The notes under the pieces: model-generated | The model's input: the letters and a program-made list of their open reading frames with translations, nothing else | Databases searched by the model: none | Told to the model about the DNA's origin: nothing | Assembly: GCF_030581075.1 (NCBI RefSeq) | Contig: NZ_JAUQSW010000007.1 | Coordinates: 186,001 to 250,000, forward strand | Reading direction: 5' to 3' | Source of the DNA: Hymenobacter cheonanensis | GTDB lineage: Bacteria > Bacteroidota > Bacteroidia > Cytophagales > Hymenobacteraceae | DNA length: 64,000 bases | Translations under genes and position numbers: made by a program | In this document: piece by piece, positions 7,216 through 15,325 of the stretch | Layout: each line of letters begins with the position of its first letter | Numbering within the stretch: position 1 is the first letter of the stretch

Positions 7216-9192
7216 CTAGCCGCCCAGCCGGCGCCAGCCCCGCCAGAGCACGCTCAGGTCGAGGCCCGGCTCGTAGTCCTGGGCGTACAGCAATTCGAGC
7301 CGCTGGCGGGTGGCCGCGTCGAGCGGGCCGGCGGCGGGGGCCACCTCGGCGGGCGAGAGCACGGCCGGGTAGCGGCTCGCCTCGGGCAAGTAGCGCAGGC
7401 CCACCCAGCTGCGGCGGCCGCGCAGCACCTGGCCCACGTGGGGTAACAGCCCACTAGGCCGGCGCTGGCCCCAAAGTAGCACCGGGCTCAGCACCAGCAC
7501 CACCAGGCAGGCCATAAGGTCGAGCAGGCGCTTGTTGCGGCGCTGGGCGGGCTGGCTCAGGCGCCACGAGCGGTCGAGGGTGTAGTAGTCGCCGGGCGCG
7601 TCCTTATGGCTGCTGCCGATGATGTACTGGCTGCCGGCCGGCAGTATTTTGTAGGCCACCGGGGGGCTGGCCGGCAGGCTGGCCATGAGGTCGATAATCT
7701 GGCTGGCCGGTAGGTCCTGGCCACAAAAAATAAGCTCCGTCAGGCCGTAGAGGCGCAGCAGCGCGGGCAGCTCGGCTACCGTGCCGAGGTGGTCGGCCAG
7801 GGTAGTGGCTGGCGAGGGAAGCGCATAGTCGGGCGCATCGGGCGTGATGTAGCCGATAACCTTGGCCGGCACCTGGGCCTGGGTTAGCAGCTGGCGCACG
7901 CGCTGGCTTTCGGCCCAGGTGCCCACAATGGCCAGGGTTTTGGCGCGGCCCTCGCTCAGGCGCAGGTTGCCGTGGCGCAGCCAGTGGCTCAGCACCCGCC
8001 GCCCCACCAGCGCCGCCACCGCCCAGCCGCCGCCCAGCACAATGAGCGCTTTGGAGAAGCGCCAGGCATCGAAGAAGTTGGATACGGCCGAAATCAGCAC
8101 CGTGCCCACGGCCACGCCGCGCACCACCCGGCTGGCGCGGGTGGGCTGGTCATAACCGCCACTAAGCCAAGTGGTAGTGAGCCAGGCCCCGATGTAAAGC
8201 GGCACGGCCACCAGCATGTACTGCGGCGGGTAGGGCAGGCGCACGTACTTCTGGTTGACCTCCCAGTACGATTTCAGCACGTACATGCCGGCGTAAAGCA
8301 GGGCCGCATCGAGCAGCACCGGCGTGGCGGCGGTGGCCAGGCGCTGGGCCACGGCTAGCCCCGCCCGCAGCCAGATGGCGCCGTTTATCAGCAAGGAGAA
8401 CAGCCCCGCCCGGCTGGCAGCAAAGTGCTTGCGGGCAAAAATGACCATCGCCCGGTAAAAGACCAGCACGTAGTTCACGCTCGTGCGCTTGGTGCTTTCG
8501 CCCTTGTAGTGCAGGATGCGGGTACCCGGAAAATACCAGTTTTGCCAGCCGCCCTGCGTGAGGCGGTACGAGAGGTCGATGTCCTCGCCGTACATAAAAT
8601 AATCCTCATCGAGCAGCCCCACCTCGGCCAGCGCCGCCTGGCGCAGCAGCATAAACGCCCCGCTGAGCACGGCCACCTCATGGGCCTCATGCTTGTCGAG
8701 AAAGCCCAGGTGGTAGCGCCCGAACGTGCGCGAGCGCGGGAAGAGGCTGGCTAGCCCGAATATCTTGTAGAAAGCCACCGCCGGCGTGGGCAGCCCGCGC
8801 TTGCTTTCGGGCAGAAACCGGCCCCGGCCGTCGAGCATCAGCACGCCCAGGCCACCGCAGCGCGGGTGCGCGTCCATAAAGTCGCAGCAGCGCCGGAAGG
8901 TGGTTTCCTCCACCAAGGTATCGGGGTTGAGCAGCAGCTGGTACTGGCCGGTGGCTAGCCGCAGCGCTTGGTTGTTGGCCCGCGAAAAGCCGGGATTATC
9001 CTTGTTTGCCAGCAAGATAACTTCCGGAAAGCGCGCCCGCACCATTGCCACCGAGGCATCGGCCGAGTTGTTATCGACCACGAATACCTCCACCGGCTCG
9101 CCCAACTCCGCCGCCGCCCGGCGCACCGACAGCAGCGTCTGCTCCAGGAAGTAGCAGACGTTGTAATTGACAATGACGACGGAGAGCTTCAC
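7216..9192 (-). CDS. GT2 glycosyltransferase fused to a degenerate sugar-phosphate transferase region
   Basis: About 658 residues from a GTG at 9192; a TTG three codons earlier lies inside the TAGCTTTG promoter box and is unlikely to be the start. Residues 1-280 are a GT-A glycosyltransferase of the rhamnosyltransferase (WbbL-like) group: SVVIVNYN, VVDNNSADAS, LLLNPDTLVE, GAFMLLR and GEDIDLSYR are all present. Several membrane spans follow (about 280-410), then a Rossmann-like domain (KTLAIVGTWAESQRVRQLL) as in the N-terminal half of WbaP-type phosphoglycosyl transferases. The end begins like that catalytic domain (RNKRLLDLMACLVVLVLSP), but the region that should hold its acidic active site is missing. 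The role is probably surface polysaccharide synthesis. Confidence 0.85.
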   Translation of the reverse strand: MKLSVVIVNYNVCYFLEQTLLSVRRAAAELGEPVEVFVVDNNSADASVAMVRARFPEVILLANKDNPGFSRANNQALRLATGQYQLLLNPDTLVEETTFRRCCDFMDAHPRCGGLGVLMLDGRGRFLPESKRGLPTPAVAFYKIFGLASLFPRSRTFGRYHLGFLDKHEAHEVAVLSGAFMLLRQAALAEVGLLDEDYFMYGEDIDLSYRLTQGGWQNWYFPGTRILHYKGESTKRTSVNYVLVFYRAMVIFARKHFAASRAGLFSLLINGAIWLRAGLAVAQRLATAATPVLLDAALLYAGMYVLKSYWEVNQKYVRLPYPPQYMLVAVPLYIGAWLTTTWLSGGYDQPTRASRVVRGVAVGTVLISAVSNFFDAWRFSKALIVLGGGWAVAALVGRRVLSHWLRHGNLRLSEGRAKTLAIVGTWAESQRVRQLLTQAQVPAKVIGYITPDAPDYALPSPATTLADHLGTVAELPALLRLYGLTELIFCGQDLPASQIIDLMASLPASPPVAYKILPAGSQYIIGSSHKDAPGDYYTLDRSWRLSQPAQRRNKRLLDLMACLVVLVLSPVLLWGQRRPSGLLPHVGQVLRGRRSWVGLRYLPEASRYPAVLSPAEVAPAAGPLDAATRQRLELLYAQDYEPGLDLSVLWRGWRRLGG

Positions 9193-9198
9193 GGCGGG

Positions 9199-9206
9199 CA
9201 AAGCTA
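9199..9206 (-). promoter_or_regulatory. -7 box TAGCTTTG of the GT2 gene
   Basis: TAnnTTTG match on the minus strand, 6 nt before the GTG start, so the transcript would start at or next to the start codon. Confidence 0.5.
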
Positions 9207-9246
9207 CTAGCGCGGCCTGCAGGTTGGTGAATAAGCTAGGCGCCAG

Positions 9247-9350
9247 GCCTCACTCCCGGCCCCTCCCCTGCGGGAGAGGGGAGCCTGACGCGAGCAGACG
9301 TACCCTGACGAATGGCTCTCCTCTCCCAAAGGGGAGGGGCCGGGGGGCTA
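9247..9350. repeat. Inverted repeat (CCCCTCTCC family, copy 2)
   Basis: Two facing arms of about 35 bp (CTCCCGGCCCCTCCCC... and its complement) separated by about 30 bp. Same family as 4057-4182. It fills the space between the GT2 and methyltransferase genes. Confidence 0.75.
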
Positions 9351-9397
9351 CCCGCCAGGGCTGTCCAGCTGATTAGGGCTGCCAGGCCCCCGGCCCG

Positions 9398-10201
9398 CTA
9401 CTTTTTGCGCAGCACCCACACATCCTGGCTGGCGCCCTGGCCCAGCCACTGGCCGGGCGTGTGGCGCAGCACCTCCAGCTGCTCGCCAAAGAGCCGCCGC
9501 AGGAAAGCCGGCGGCTGAAACGCCGCAAACACGCGGTGGCCCTCGCGCACCTGGCGGCGCTCTACCAGCTCGCCGGCGTCGAAGCGCACGCGCTCGGCCG
9601 GCGTGAGGATGGCGCCAAACGCGGCCCCGTGCGTGGTGAGCAGCAGCACGCCGCCCGGCCGCAGCACGCGCAGCAGCTCGGCCAGCCAGCTGGCGTGGCC
9701 CTCGGCCGAGAGGTGCGTAAAAATGGAGATGCCGTAGGCCACATCGACCGAGGCGGCGGCCAGGGCCAGCGGCGGGCGCATGCCATTGTGCAGAAAGGTG
9801 ATACCCGGCAGGTGCGCCCGGCACCAGGCCACCGACGCGGCATTGGCATCGGTGCCCGTGAAGCGGCAGCCCTGGCCGATTACCTCGGGCAGGTGCCGCA
9901 CCACGCGGCCCGGCCCGCAGCCCCAGTCCAGAATGTGCTGGCCCTGTAGGCTGGCGTAGGGGGCTAGCTCGGCGCGCAGCCACTCGGCCGTTTCGCGCCC
10001 GCCCGCATAGTAGCTCTGGTAGCGCAGCCGAAACGACTCGTACATGAGGTAGTCGGGCGGCAGGGCCACGCCGGGGTGCGCGGCCCGGAAGCGCTGGTTC
10101 TCACGGCGGTGGCGCAGTTGCAGCACCCGAAAGCGCAGCTGGTCGGCCAGGTGCATCAGGCCCGCCTGCCGGAGCCAGGTGCTAAGGGCAGCTTTGTTCA
10201 T
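9398..10201 (-). CDS. SAM-dependent methyltransferase (class I)
   Basis: 267 residues from the ATG at 10201; the upstream open frame has no conserved sequence. Class I Rossmann landmarks: motif I LDWGCGPGRVVRHL near residue 90, motif II TGTDANAASVAWC, a motif IV-like VDVAYGISIFTHLS, and LRPGGVLLLTTHG. The N-terminal 70 residues are basic and helical. The substrate is unknown. The neighbouring glycosyltransferase suggests sugar or polysaccharide methylation, but the two genes are separated by a repeat and may not be co-transcribed. Confidence 0.85.
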   Translation of the reverse strand: MNKAALSTWLRQAGLMHLADQLRFRVLQLRHRRENQRFRAAHPGVALPPDYLMYESFRLRYQSYYAGGRETAEWLRAELAPYASLQGQHILDWGCGPGRVVRHLPEVIGQGCRFTGTDANAASVAWCRAHLPGITFLHNGMRPPLALAAASVDVAYGISIFTHLSAEGHASWLAELLRVLRPGGVLLLTTHGAAFGAILTPAERVRFDAGELVERRQVREGHRVFAAFQPPAFLRRLFGEQLEVLRHTPGQWLGQGASQDVWVLRKK

Positions 10202-10315
10202 GGCCGCAATATCGCCGCCGAATGGCCCTAGCCACGCAAAAGCCCGCCGCCCGCCCGGCGAAAGCCGAACCAAGCCACGGGCCGAAACTGCCTGGCAACA
10301 ATCGCCGCCGGCGGG

Positions 10316-10930
10316 CTAGCGCGCCTGGCGCTGGCGCTCCACAATGCTGCGGCCCAGCGTAATCTCGTCGGCATACTCCAATTCGCCGCCCATCGGAATG
10401 CCCCGGGCGATGGTGCTGATGTGCACGTGTTCAAAGTCGCGCAGGCGGCGCGAGAGGTAAAACGCCGTGGTGTCGCCCTCCATCGTGGGCGAGATGGCCA
10501 GGATGATTTCACGAATCTCCGAGTCCTCGGCCCCGGCGCGGGCCACCAGGGAGTCGACCTGCAAATCGGCGGGGCCGATGCCCTCGATGGGCGAAATAAC
10601 GCCCCCTAGCACGTGGTACACGCCCTGGTACTGGCCGGTATTTTCGATGGCAATCACGTCGCGCACGTCGGCCACTACGCACACCTGGGCGTGGTCGCGC
10701 AGCTTATTGGCGCAAATACTGCACTCTTCCGAGTCGGAAATACTGTGGCAGGTGCGGCAGTACGTGATGTCGAAGCGCATCTTGGCCAGGGCCTCGGCCA
10801 GGTTGGCGGTGGTGTCGCTTTCGGCCTTGAGCAGGTGCAGGGCCAGCCGCAGGGCGGTTTTTTTGCCGATGCCGGGCAGGCGCGATAGCTCTACTACCGC
10901 ATTCTCAATGAGCTTGGAAGGAAAATCCAT
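10316..10930 (-). CDS. recR: Recombination mediator RecR
   Basis: 204 residues from the ATG at 10930, the usual RecR length. Order of parts: helix-hairpin-helix (LSRLPGIGKKTALRLALHLL, about 15-34), the C4 zinc finger (YCRTCHSISDSEECSIC), and the Toprim domain (VCVVADVRDVIAIENTGQY, then GGVISPIEGIGPADL). Known role: loads RecA on SSB-coated gaps together with RecO. The frame extends 13 codons upstream, but MDFPSKLIENAV is the conserved beginning. A TACTTTAT sequence 8 nt before the ATG resembles the -7 box without the final G. Confidence 0.97.
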   Translation of the reverse strand: MDFPSKLIENAVVELSRLPGIGKKTALRLALHLLKAESDTTANLAEALAKMRFDITYCRTCHSISDSEECSICANKLRDHAQVCVVADVRDVIAIENTGQYQGVYHVLGGVISPIEGIGPADLQVDSLVARAGAEDSEIREIILAISPTMEGDTTAFYLSRRLRDFEHVHISTIARGIPMGGELEYADEITLGRSIVERQRQAR

Positions 10931-11063
10931 AAAACAGAATAAAGTACCTTTTTGATGCCATAGAGGCACTTTTTAATTTATGTTGTGCCAGGGTTGTGAC
11001 AATGTTTTGGGATGCGTTGCATTTGTTGCAGAGCCTCTTATTCTCTACATTAAATACAACTGT

Positions 11064-11348
11064 ATGGCAAAGCTCAGCTGCCTGTTGCGGGGTTCTGGTG
11101 GGAATGAGGTGAAGAAGACCGTCGTAGTATGCTTCACGCACGATGGGGTAACGTATGCTAAGCGGACCGAGGCGAAAGTCAGCAAGAAGGACTTCGACCA
11201 GGTTGCCGGACTCGTCAAAATTAAGGTGAAAGGGTCAGCCGTTGAAAACAAGAAAATCGACCTTGTACGTTCCCGATTTAGCGAGACACTGAAGCGACGT
11301 GAGGCGTGGGAACCAGAACCCACGGTCGCCAATTTTAAGCTCAAATAG
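11064..11348 (+). CDS. Stand-alone Arm-type integrase DNA-binding domain (integrase remnant or small protein)
   Basis: 94 residues from the ATG at 11064. The pattern KTVVVCFTHDGVTYAKRTEA, KVSKKDFDQVAGLVK, then a basic helix (IDLVRSRFSETLKRRE) matches the N-terminal Arm DNA-binding domain of Bacteroidota tyrosine recombinases, which are normally about 400 residues long. Here a TAG ends the frame, and no core-binding or catalytic domain follows. The frame stays open for another 54 codons after the TAG. Codon use is more A-rich than in the flanking genes, consistent with transfer. It is probably the relic of an integrated element. Confidence 0.55.
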   Translation: MAKLSCLLRGSGGNEVKKTVVVCFTHDGVTYAKRTEAKVSKKDFDQVAGLVKIKVKGSAVENKKIDLVRSRFSETLKRREAWEPEPTVANFKLK

Positions 11349-11354
11349 GAGAAG

Positions 11355-11513
11355 TTGTTGTCCCAGCCCGAAGTCACCGAACGCAACGATGCGAAGTACA
11401 AGTTGCTGCGCGAGTTGACTGCGGAAGCCTTGAGGATGGCAATAGGTGACCTCGAATCCCAGCTTGAAGAGAAGCGGAAGAAGCTTCATCGTATCCTCCA
11501 CGGAAGCCCTTAA
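11355..11513 (+). CDS. Small helical ORF in frame behind the Arm-domain gene
   Basis: 52 codons from a TTG that follows AGGAGAAG, in the same frame as the preceding gene and separated from it only by the TAG at 11346-11348. The product is charged and helical (LESQLEEKRKKLHRIL at the end), probably a short coiled coil. It could be a separate small protein or the rest of one 150-residue protein split by a nonsense mutation. No family recognised. Confidence 0.3.
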   Translation: MLSQPEVTERNDAKYKLLRELTAEALRMAIGDLESQLEEKRKKLHRILHGSP

Positions 11514-11528
11514 TGAGTTAGTGGCTTC

Positions 11529-12077
11529 TTAAGCAACCAAGGGGTTTTTGGCGGCTAAGAGACGGTACACTGTGCAGGAAATGAACTTGCACTCACGACG
11601 GGTTTTATACCCCAGCTCATTCAGCTTGTCCGCAATCTGGTTCAGGCTCCACGCCATATCGTTGTAGCGCTTGGCTAGGTTGCGCGCCTGGATGTTGCGC
11701 TCGTGATTCAGGGCGTTATTCTGGTTCGTTTCTTTCCCCTTGACTTTCCCGGCTTCCGTGAAGTTGAGGTTACCTAGTGGCCGGTTACGGGCTTTCTTTG
11801 CGGCTGATGCCGCCTTGGTACGAGTAGAAATAAGCTGACGCTCGTTCTCAGCCAGGGTAGCTATAATCCCGATAGCCAATGGAGTAGCATCGGGCATATC
11901 CGCACAAACGAAATCCACCTTGGCATCCCTGAGTTTGAAAACAAAGGAGGCGTTACGAGAGAGCTGGTTCAACTTAGCAATAAGGAGAGTAGCCCCCGAA
12001 GCCTTCGCGTCTTCAATAGCTGCGAGTAGCTGGGGGCGTGTGTCCTTGCCACCGGACTCAACTTTTCTATGCTCATT
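11529..12077 (-). pseudogene. Serine recombinase (resolvase family) lacking its N-terminus
   Basis: The readable protein starts at about 12062 with VESGGKDTRPQLLAAIEDAK, continues through ATLLIAKLNQLSRNASF, DFVCADMPDATPLAIGI and TLAENERQLISTRT, and ends in a recombinase-type helix-turn-helix (SLNQIADKLNELGYKTRR). These are the middle of the resolvase catalytic domain and the C-terminal domain of a Tn/IS607-like single-domain recombinase. The first 40-odd residues with the catalytic serine (YxRVSTxxQ) are absent: the frame meets a TAA at 12078-12080 and unrelated coding-like sequence begins. It cannot be an active recombinase. Confidence 0.7.
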
Positions 12078-12247
12078 TTATGGCTGGTTTCAGGCTGGGG
12101 CCTTGTAGGTATAGGATAGTCTGCCGGGTTACCACTTTTGAACAGGGCTTCCTCGAACGCGGTGTATCCGTGTAGGTAGCAGCACGCCGGAGCCAGGATG
12201 TAGTTGCCGCGCCGGCACTGGGCGTGGCTGCCGGGGTAAACAGCCAC
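11969..12247 (-). other. Coding-like fragment joined to the recombinase remnant
   Basis: A frame with the GC-rich codon use of the host runs into the recombinase remnant and overlaps it out of frame. It is open upstream to about 12390 without a clear start; GTG at 12247 is one possibility. It contains cysteine pairs (CDECNRTV, then C..C C) that could bind zinc. I do not recognise the family. It is probably the 3' part of another gene fused here by a deletion or insertion; the junction lies near 12060-12080. Confidence 0.3.
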
Positions 12248-12299
12248 GGTCCGGTTGCACTCGTCACACCAGGCTGTTTCGCGGATGTAATAGCCAGGA

Positions 12300-12733
12300 G
12301 ATGGTAAAAATATGCCCTGACATGCTATTAATGCAGGTTGCGCATACCCTTTGTGTGCATTGATACAAAAAATGAGTTGAATCTTGTAGCAATGTTATAT
12401 CAAGCGCCCATTGCTGCAATAAGGCAATGAACTTTCATCAAGTCGTGATTATGATGACGTGAATACATCAACCAGGCCTTGAATTTTTTAAGTACGCCTA
12501 GGCACTTACGGCGCAGATAAGCGCGGTACTCAAATGCACGAAAGCGGGAGGACTTGGTCCCGAACAAGAATAATCTGGTTGTCCACGCAAGGCCGTCACT
12601 TCGAAGGAGCGCCCTGTTGCAGCAAATAACCAATATTCGGCTGCAAGGCGTTGTACTACGCAGAGAAAATCCTTGCTATTTTCACTGGTTTTACAGCAAG
12701 AATTACACACAACTACTTTATTAATAAGAAGTT
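12300..12733. other. AT-richer intergenic stretch without a supported gene
   Basis: About 430 bp of lower GC than the surroundings. Two short minus-strand frames (77 and 70 codons) are present, but neither has recognisable sequence or a promoter box. Near its right end TACTTTAT (12714-12721) lies 12 nt before the ATG of the next gene and may be its -7 element. Otherwise nothing seen. Confidence 0.4.
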
Positions 12734-14134
12734 ATGAGTAATTTACGCCTGAGTTTATGGCTGCTTGCCGGGCTACCGCTTTTTATTTCTTCTACACTGG
12801 CGAAGTGCGTAAAGAGCTTTTGCGTTACAAACGCAGAAGACGCTTGCCGGCCGCCTTTTGGCACTCGCCTGCGTTGGGTGGTGGCCTTGCTACTGACCAC
12901 CTGCGCAGCTCGCGCCACTACGGTGGACTGTACTACAGGGAAGAGTTCAGTTTTCCAAGCGCTGCCCCCTGCCAGTGGCCAGGTAGTCCGCGTCATCGCC
13001 GTCACTAGTGTTCGTCTCGGCGCCAGCCCTGTAGGGGCTCGCACTAAGTACGTGCCTGGGGCGGCCGTACGCATAGATACTTGGTTGGCTACGGCTAGCC
13101 CGCCACGCACCCCCATTAAGTCCACTCAACCGAGGAGTGTAACTACCGCCAAGGGCTTACTCGCTCACAAGCGCGTATCCCAGCTACCCACGCCGGGGGG
13201 AGGTACCGGCGTGGGCAACTTCGTGGCTCCGCCTATCAATGCCAGCCCGGCCGTAGGCCATCACCCCTGCAGCATAGTAGTAGGAGACGTAGATGGCGAT
13301 GGTGACCTGGACCTGCTTACGGCTAATTCCAGCAGTAACAACGTGAGCGTGCGCCTCAACGATGGCAGAGGCAACTTTACGCCCCCCGCCAGTAACCCTA
13401 ATCCGGCCGTGGGAACCGCCCCTCGCAACCTGGCGGTGGGCGATGTGGACGGCGACGGTGACCTGGACCTGGTGGCCGCTACTTCCATCGGCAGATACTC
13501 GGTAAGTGTGCGCCTCAACGATGGCACGGGCAATTTCACGCCCCCCACCCGTAACCCTAACCCGGTCGTGGGGGGCAACCCCAACAACCTGGCATTGGGC
13601 GACCTGGACGGGGATGGCGACCTGGACCTGCTGGCCGCTAATACCAGCAGCAACACCGTGAGCGTGCGCCTAAATGATGGGAGGGGCAACTTTACTTCGC
13701 CCACCAGCAACCCCGAGCCGGCCGTGGGCAGTGACCCCGAAAGCCTGGCGTTGGGGGACCTGGACGGCGACGGCGACCTGGACCTGCTCACGACTTGTAG
13801 CAATGGCTATGCGGTGAGCGTGCGGTTGAATCAGGCGCCTGCCCCCACTATCAGCCAGGTAAGCCCAGTCAGCGGCGTAGCCGGCACGCGCGTGCGCCTG
13901 ACGGGCACTAACCTAACGGGGGCCAGCCGTGTGCTCCTCGATGGGGTGGCCGTGACCCCAACGGCCGTTAACAGTACCAGCCTGGTGTTTGTGGTGCCGG
14001 CCGGCACCAGTTCCGTGCCGGTCCTTCTCGTTACGACCCCGTGCGGCAACAGTGCAGTTAGTACGGCCTTCGCGGTGCGGCTACGTGGGGCAGCGCGCCG
14101 TCGTAAAATCGCAAAAAAACACCACAAGACCTGA
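12734..14134 (+). CDS. Secreted FG-GAP/VCBS repeat protein with IPT/TIG domain
   Basis: 466 residues. Two hydrophobic stretches near the N-terminus (residues 4-22 and about 47-60) leave the real signal peptide and start uncertain. From about 173 there are four FG-GAP/VCBS repeats of about 53 residues, each with a GD(V/L)DGDGDLDL calcium-binding loop and ending NVSVRLNDGRGNF; the last is incomplete. An IPT/TIG domain follows (ISQVSPVSGVAGTRVRLTGT, about 375-455). The protein then ends in a basic tail (RGAARRRKIAKKHHKT) instead of more repeats or a type IX secretion sorting domain, so the 3' end may have been lost. Probably a surface adhesin-like protein. Confidence 0.75.
   Translation: MSNLRLSLWLLAGLPLFISSTLAKCVKSFCVTNAEDACRPPFGTRLRWVVALLLTTCAARATTVDCTTGKSSVFQALPPASGQVVRVIAVTSVRLGASPVGARTKYVPGAAVRIDTWLATASPPRTPIKSTQPRSVTTAKGLLAHKRVSQLPTPGGGTGVGNFVAPPINASPAVGHHPCSIVVGDVDGDGDLDLLTANSSSNNVSVRLNDGRGNFTPPASNPNPAVGTAPRNLAVGDVDGDGDLDLVAATSIGRYSVSVRLNDGTGNFTPPTRNPNPVVGGNPNNLALGDLDGDGDLDLLAANTSSNTVSVRLNDGRGNFTSPTSNPEPAVGSDPESLALGDLDGDGDLDLLTTCSNGYAVSVRLNQAPAPTISQVSPVSGVAGTRVRLTGTNLTGASRVLLDGVAVTPTAVNSTSLVFVVPAGTSSVPVLLVTTPCGNSAVSTAFAVRLRGAARRRKIAKKHHKT
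13252..13830 (+). repeat. Four tandem DNA repeats of about 157 bp inside the FG-GAP gene
   Basis: Units start near 13252, 13409, 13568 and 13724; each carries GGCGACGG(T/C)GACCTGGACCT. The sequence is conserved well beyond what the protein requires, which points to recent duplication or gene conversion. Confidence 0.7.
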
Positions 14135-14422
14135 TGATAAGCGGAGTCAGGCGAGGTCATTTGGTTCGCAGATACAACCGCCCGGGCGTGACGGGCTGCG
14201 GAAACAGGGGCTGATGCCCAGCTGAACCACTGGTCGGGCGAGCGCTGGCCCTGGCAGCGAGGGCCTAGCCGCCAACTGGCGTAGCCGGCTAGGCCGGCGG
14301 CGGCGGCGCGTGCTTGACCCCCACCCGGTGCTGCCAGCAACAGCGGCGAGGATAGCGCTCAACTCCTGGTTGACAGGCACTTCGCGTCCGGAGGCAACGG
14401 GCGCCTGCGCACGCCCGTGTAC
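14135..14422. other. Intergenic region, nothing assignable
   Basis: GC-rich stretch between the convergent FG-GAP gene and the membrane protein gene. Open frames exist on both strands, but none has recognisable protein sequence. It may hold the lost 3' part of the FG-GAP gene in scrambled form; no hairpin terminator was found. Confidence 0.3.
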
Positions 14423-14998
14423 CTACTTGGTGTTTAGTACTTTTTCTAATTCACTGTTGACCGTGCTTAACCCTATTCTGCCAATCAGCAGGAGTATCAC
14501 GAAAAGGCTCCAGAAAGCACAATCTTCACAAAAAACACTCAGCCAGCCTTGTTGCCGGGCTACCCAGACGGAAACCGTAAACAGTATCACCCAGATAGCC
14601 ACCGCGCCACTGCTCACGCGCAAACCCTTCCCACTCATTTGCTGCAAATACGTTTCCCATCCTATCAACTGCTCACTGCTTCTTGGGGCAGCTGCTTCCA
14701 TCTTCCGTATGTAAGCGGCCCGTAGCAAAATATAGTGCAACAGGGCCAGGCACCGGAGCCCCCCCAGAAGCGCAAAAAAGGCGGGGATTAACCAGACAAT
14801 CGGGTGGTCTGCTACGAAACGTTGGCCACTGTCCTTAACCGTAGCCAACCAGGTCCACACCGCGCCAGTGCCTGCTAGGGCTATGCGTTCCAGCAACCGG
14901 GTTTCGGCCACGTCGGCATCAATCTCGGCTCGCAGTACGTCATACTGTTTGATTTCAAAATCATTCAAGCCAGAACTTTGCTTAGAGTCATCCGCCAT
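14423..14998 (-). CDS. Hypothetical four-span membrane protein
   Basis: 191 residues from the ATG at 14998; an upstream in-frame start adds ten residues with no support. A hydrophilic N-terminus (ADDSKQSSGLNDFEIKQYDV) is followed by hydrophobic segments at about 40-55, 68-97, 130-148 and 155-175, and a short charged C-terminus. No family recognised. Codon use is less GC-biased than in the housekeeping genes. It stands alone between the mobile-DNA scar and the accessory cluster. Confidence 0.6.
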   Translation of the reverse strand: MADDSKQSSGLNDFEIKQYDVLRAEIDADVAETRLLERIALAGTGAVWTWLATVKDSGQRFVADHPIVWLIPAFFALLGGLRCLALLHYILLRAAYIRKMEAAAPRSSEQLIGWETYLQQMSGKGLRVSSGAVAIWVILFTVSVWVARQQGWLSVFCEDCAFWSLFVILLLIGRIGLSTVNSELEKVLNTK

Positions 14999-15325
14999 AG
15001 TCTTATGCAGGTTACGAGGGTATACCAACTGAAAAACAAATGCTTAACGAAGCTTGCCTGTCGCGCCATGGCGAGTATATCCGAGGTAGCTCGCTAAATC
15101 AGGACATGTACTCGCCGGGTACATCCTCAGCTATTATTTGGGCCTGTACCGAGCAGCGGCCAGCCAGGTCTGCGCGTCCGACCGGGTGAAGTAACGCTTA
15201 GTTGCCAGCGTTGCGCTGGGAGTCCGGCTACCAGGGCCTGACGCGTTGCTCAGGCGGGTTATCTCCTCCGTCAGACCCCTAGCCGTCCGTTTTTACTTAA
15301 GCACCTCCAGAAAACGACGTACATC
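14999..15325. other. Intergenic region with a possible HTH gene fragment on the minus strand
   Basis: On the minus strand a frame of about 52 codons (15134-15290) has no start codon and ends LATKRYFTRSDAQTWLAAAR followed by a stop. It resembles the last part of an excisionase-like helix-turn-helix domain of mobile elements. Nothing else is seen in the rest of the stretch. Confidence 0.3.

Noticed and set aside
6481..7446. Plus-strand 321-codon open frame
   Set aside because: Antisense to the TonB receptor start, the small membrane gene and the GT2 gene; low-complexity composition typical of the complement of GC-rich genes, with no recognisable domain.
12400..12710. Two minus-strand frames of 77 and 70 codons
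   Set aside because: No promoter box, no recognisable protein pattern and codon use unlike the neighbours.
13252..13830. Tandem repeat as CRISPR or VNTR outside genes
   Set aside because: Units are in frame within a gene and encode FG-GAP domains.
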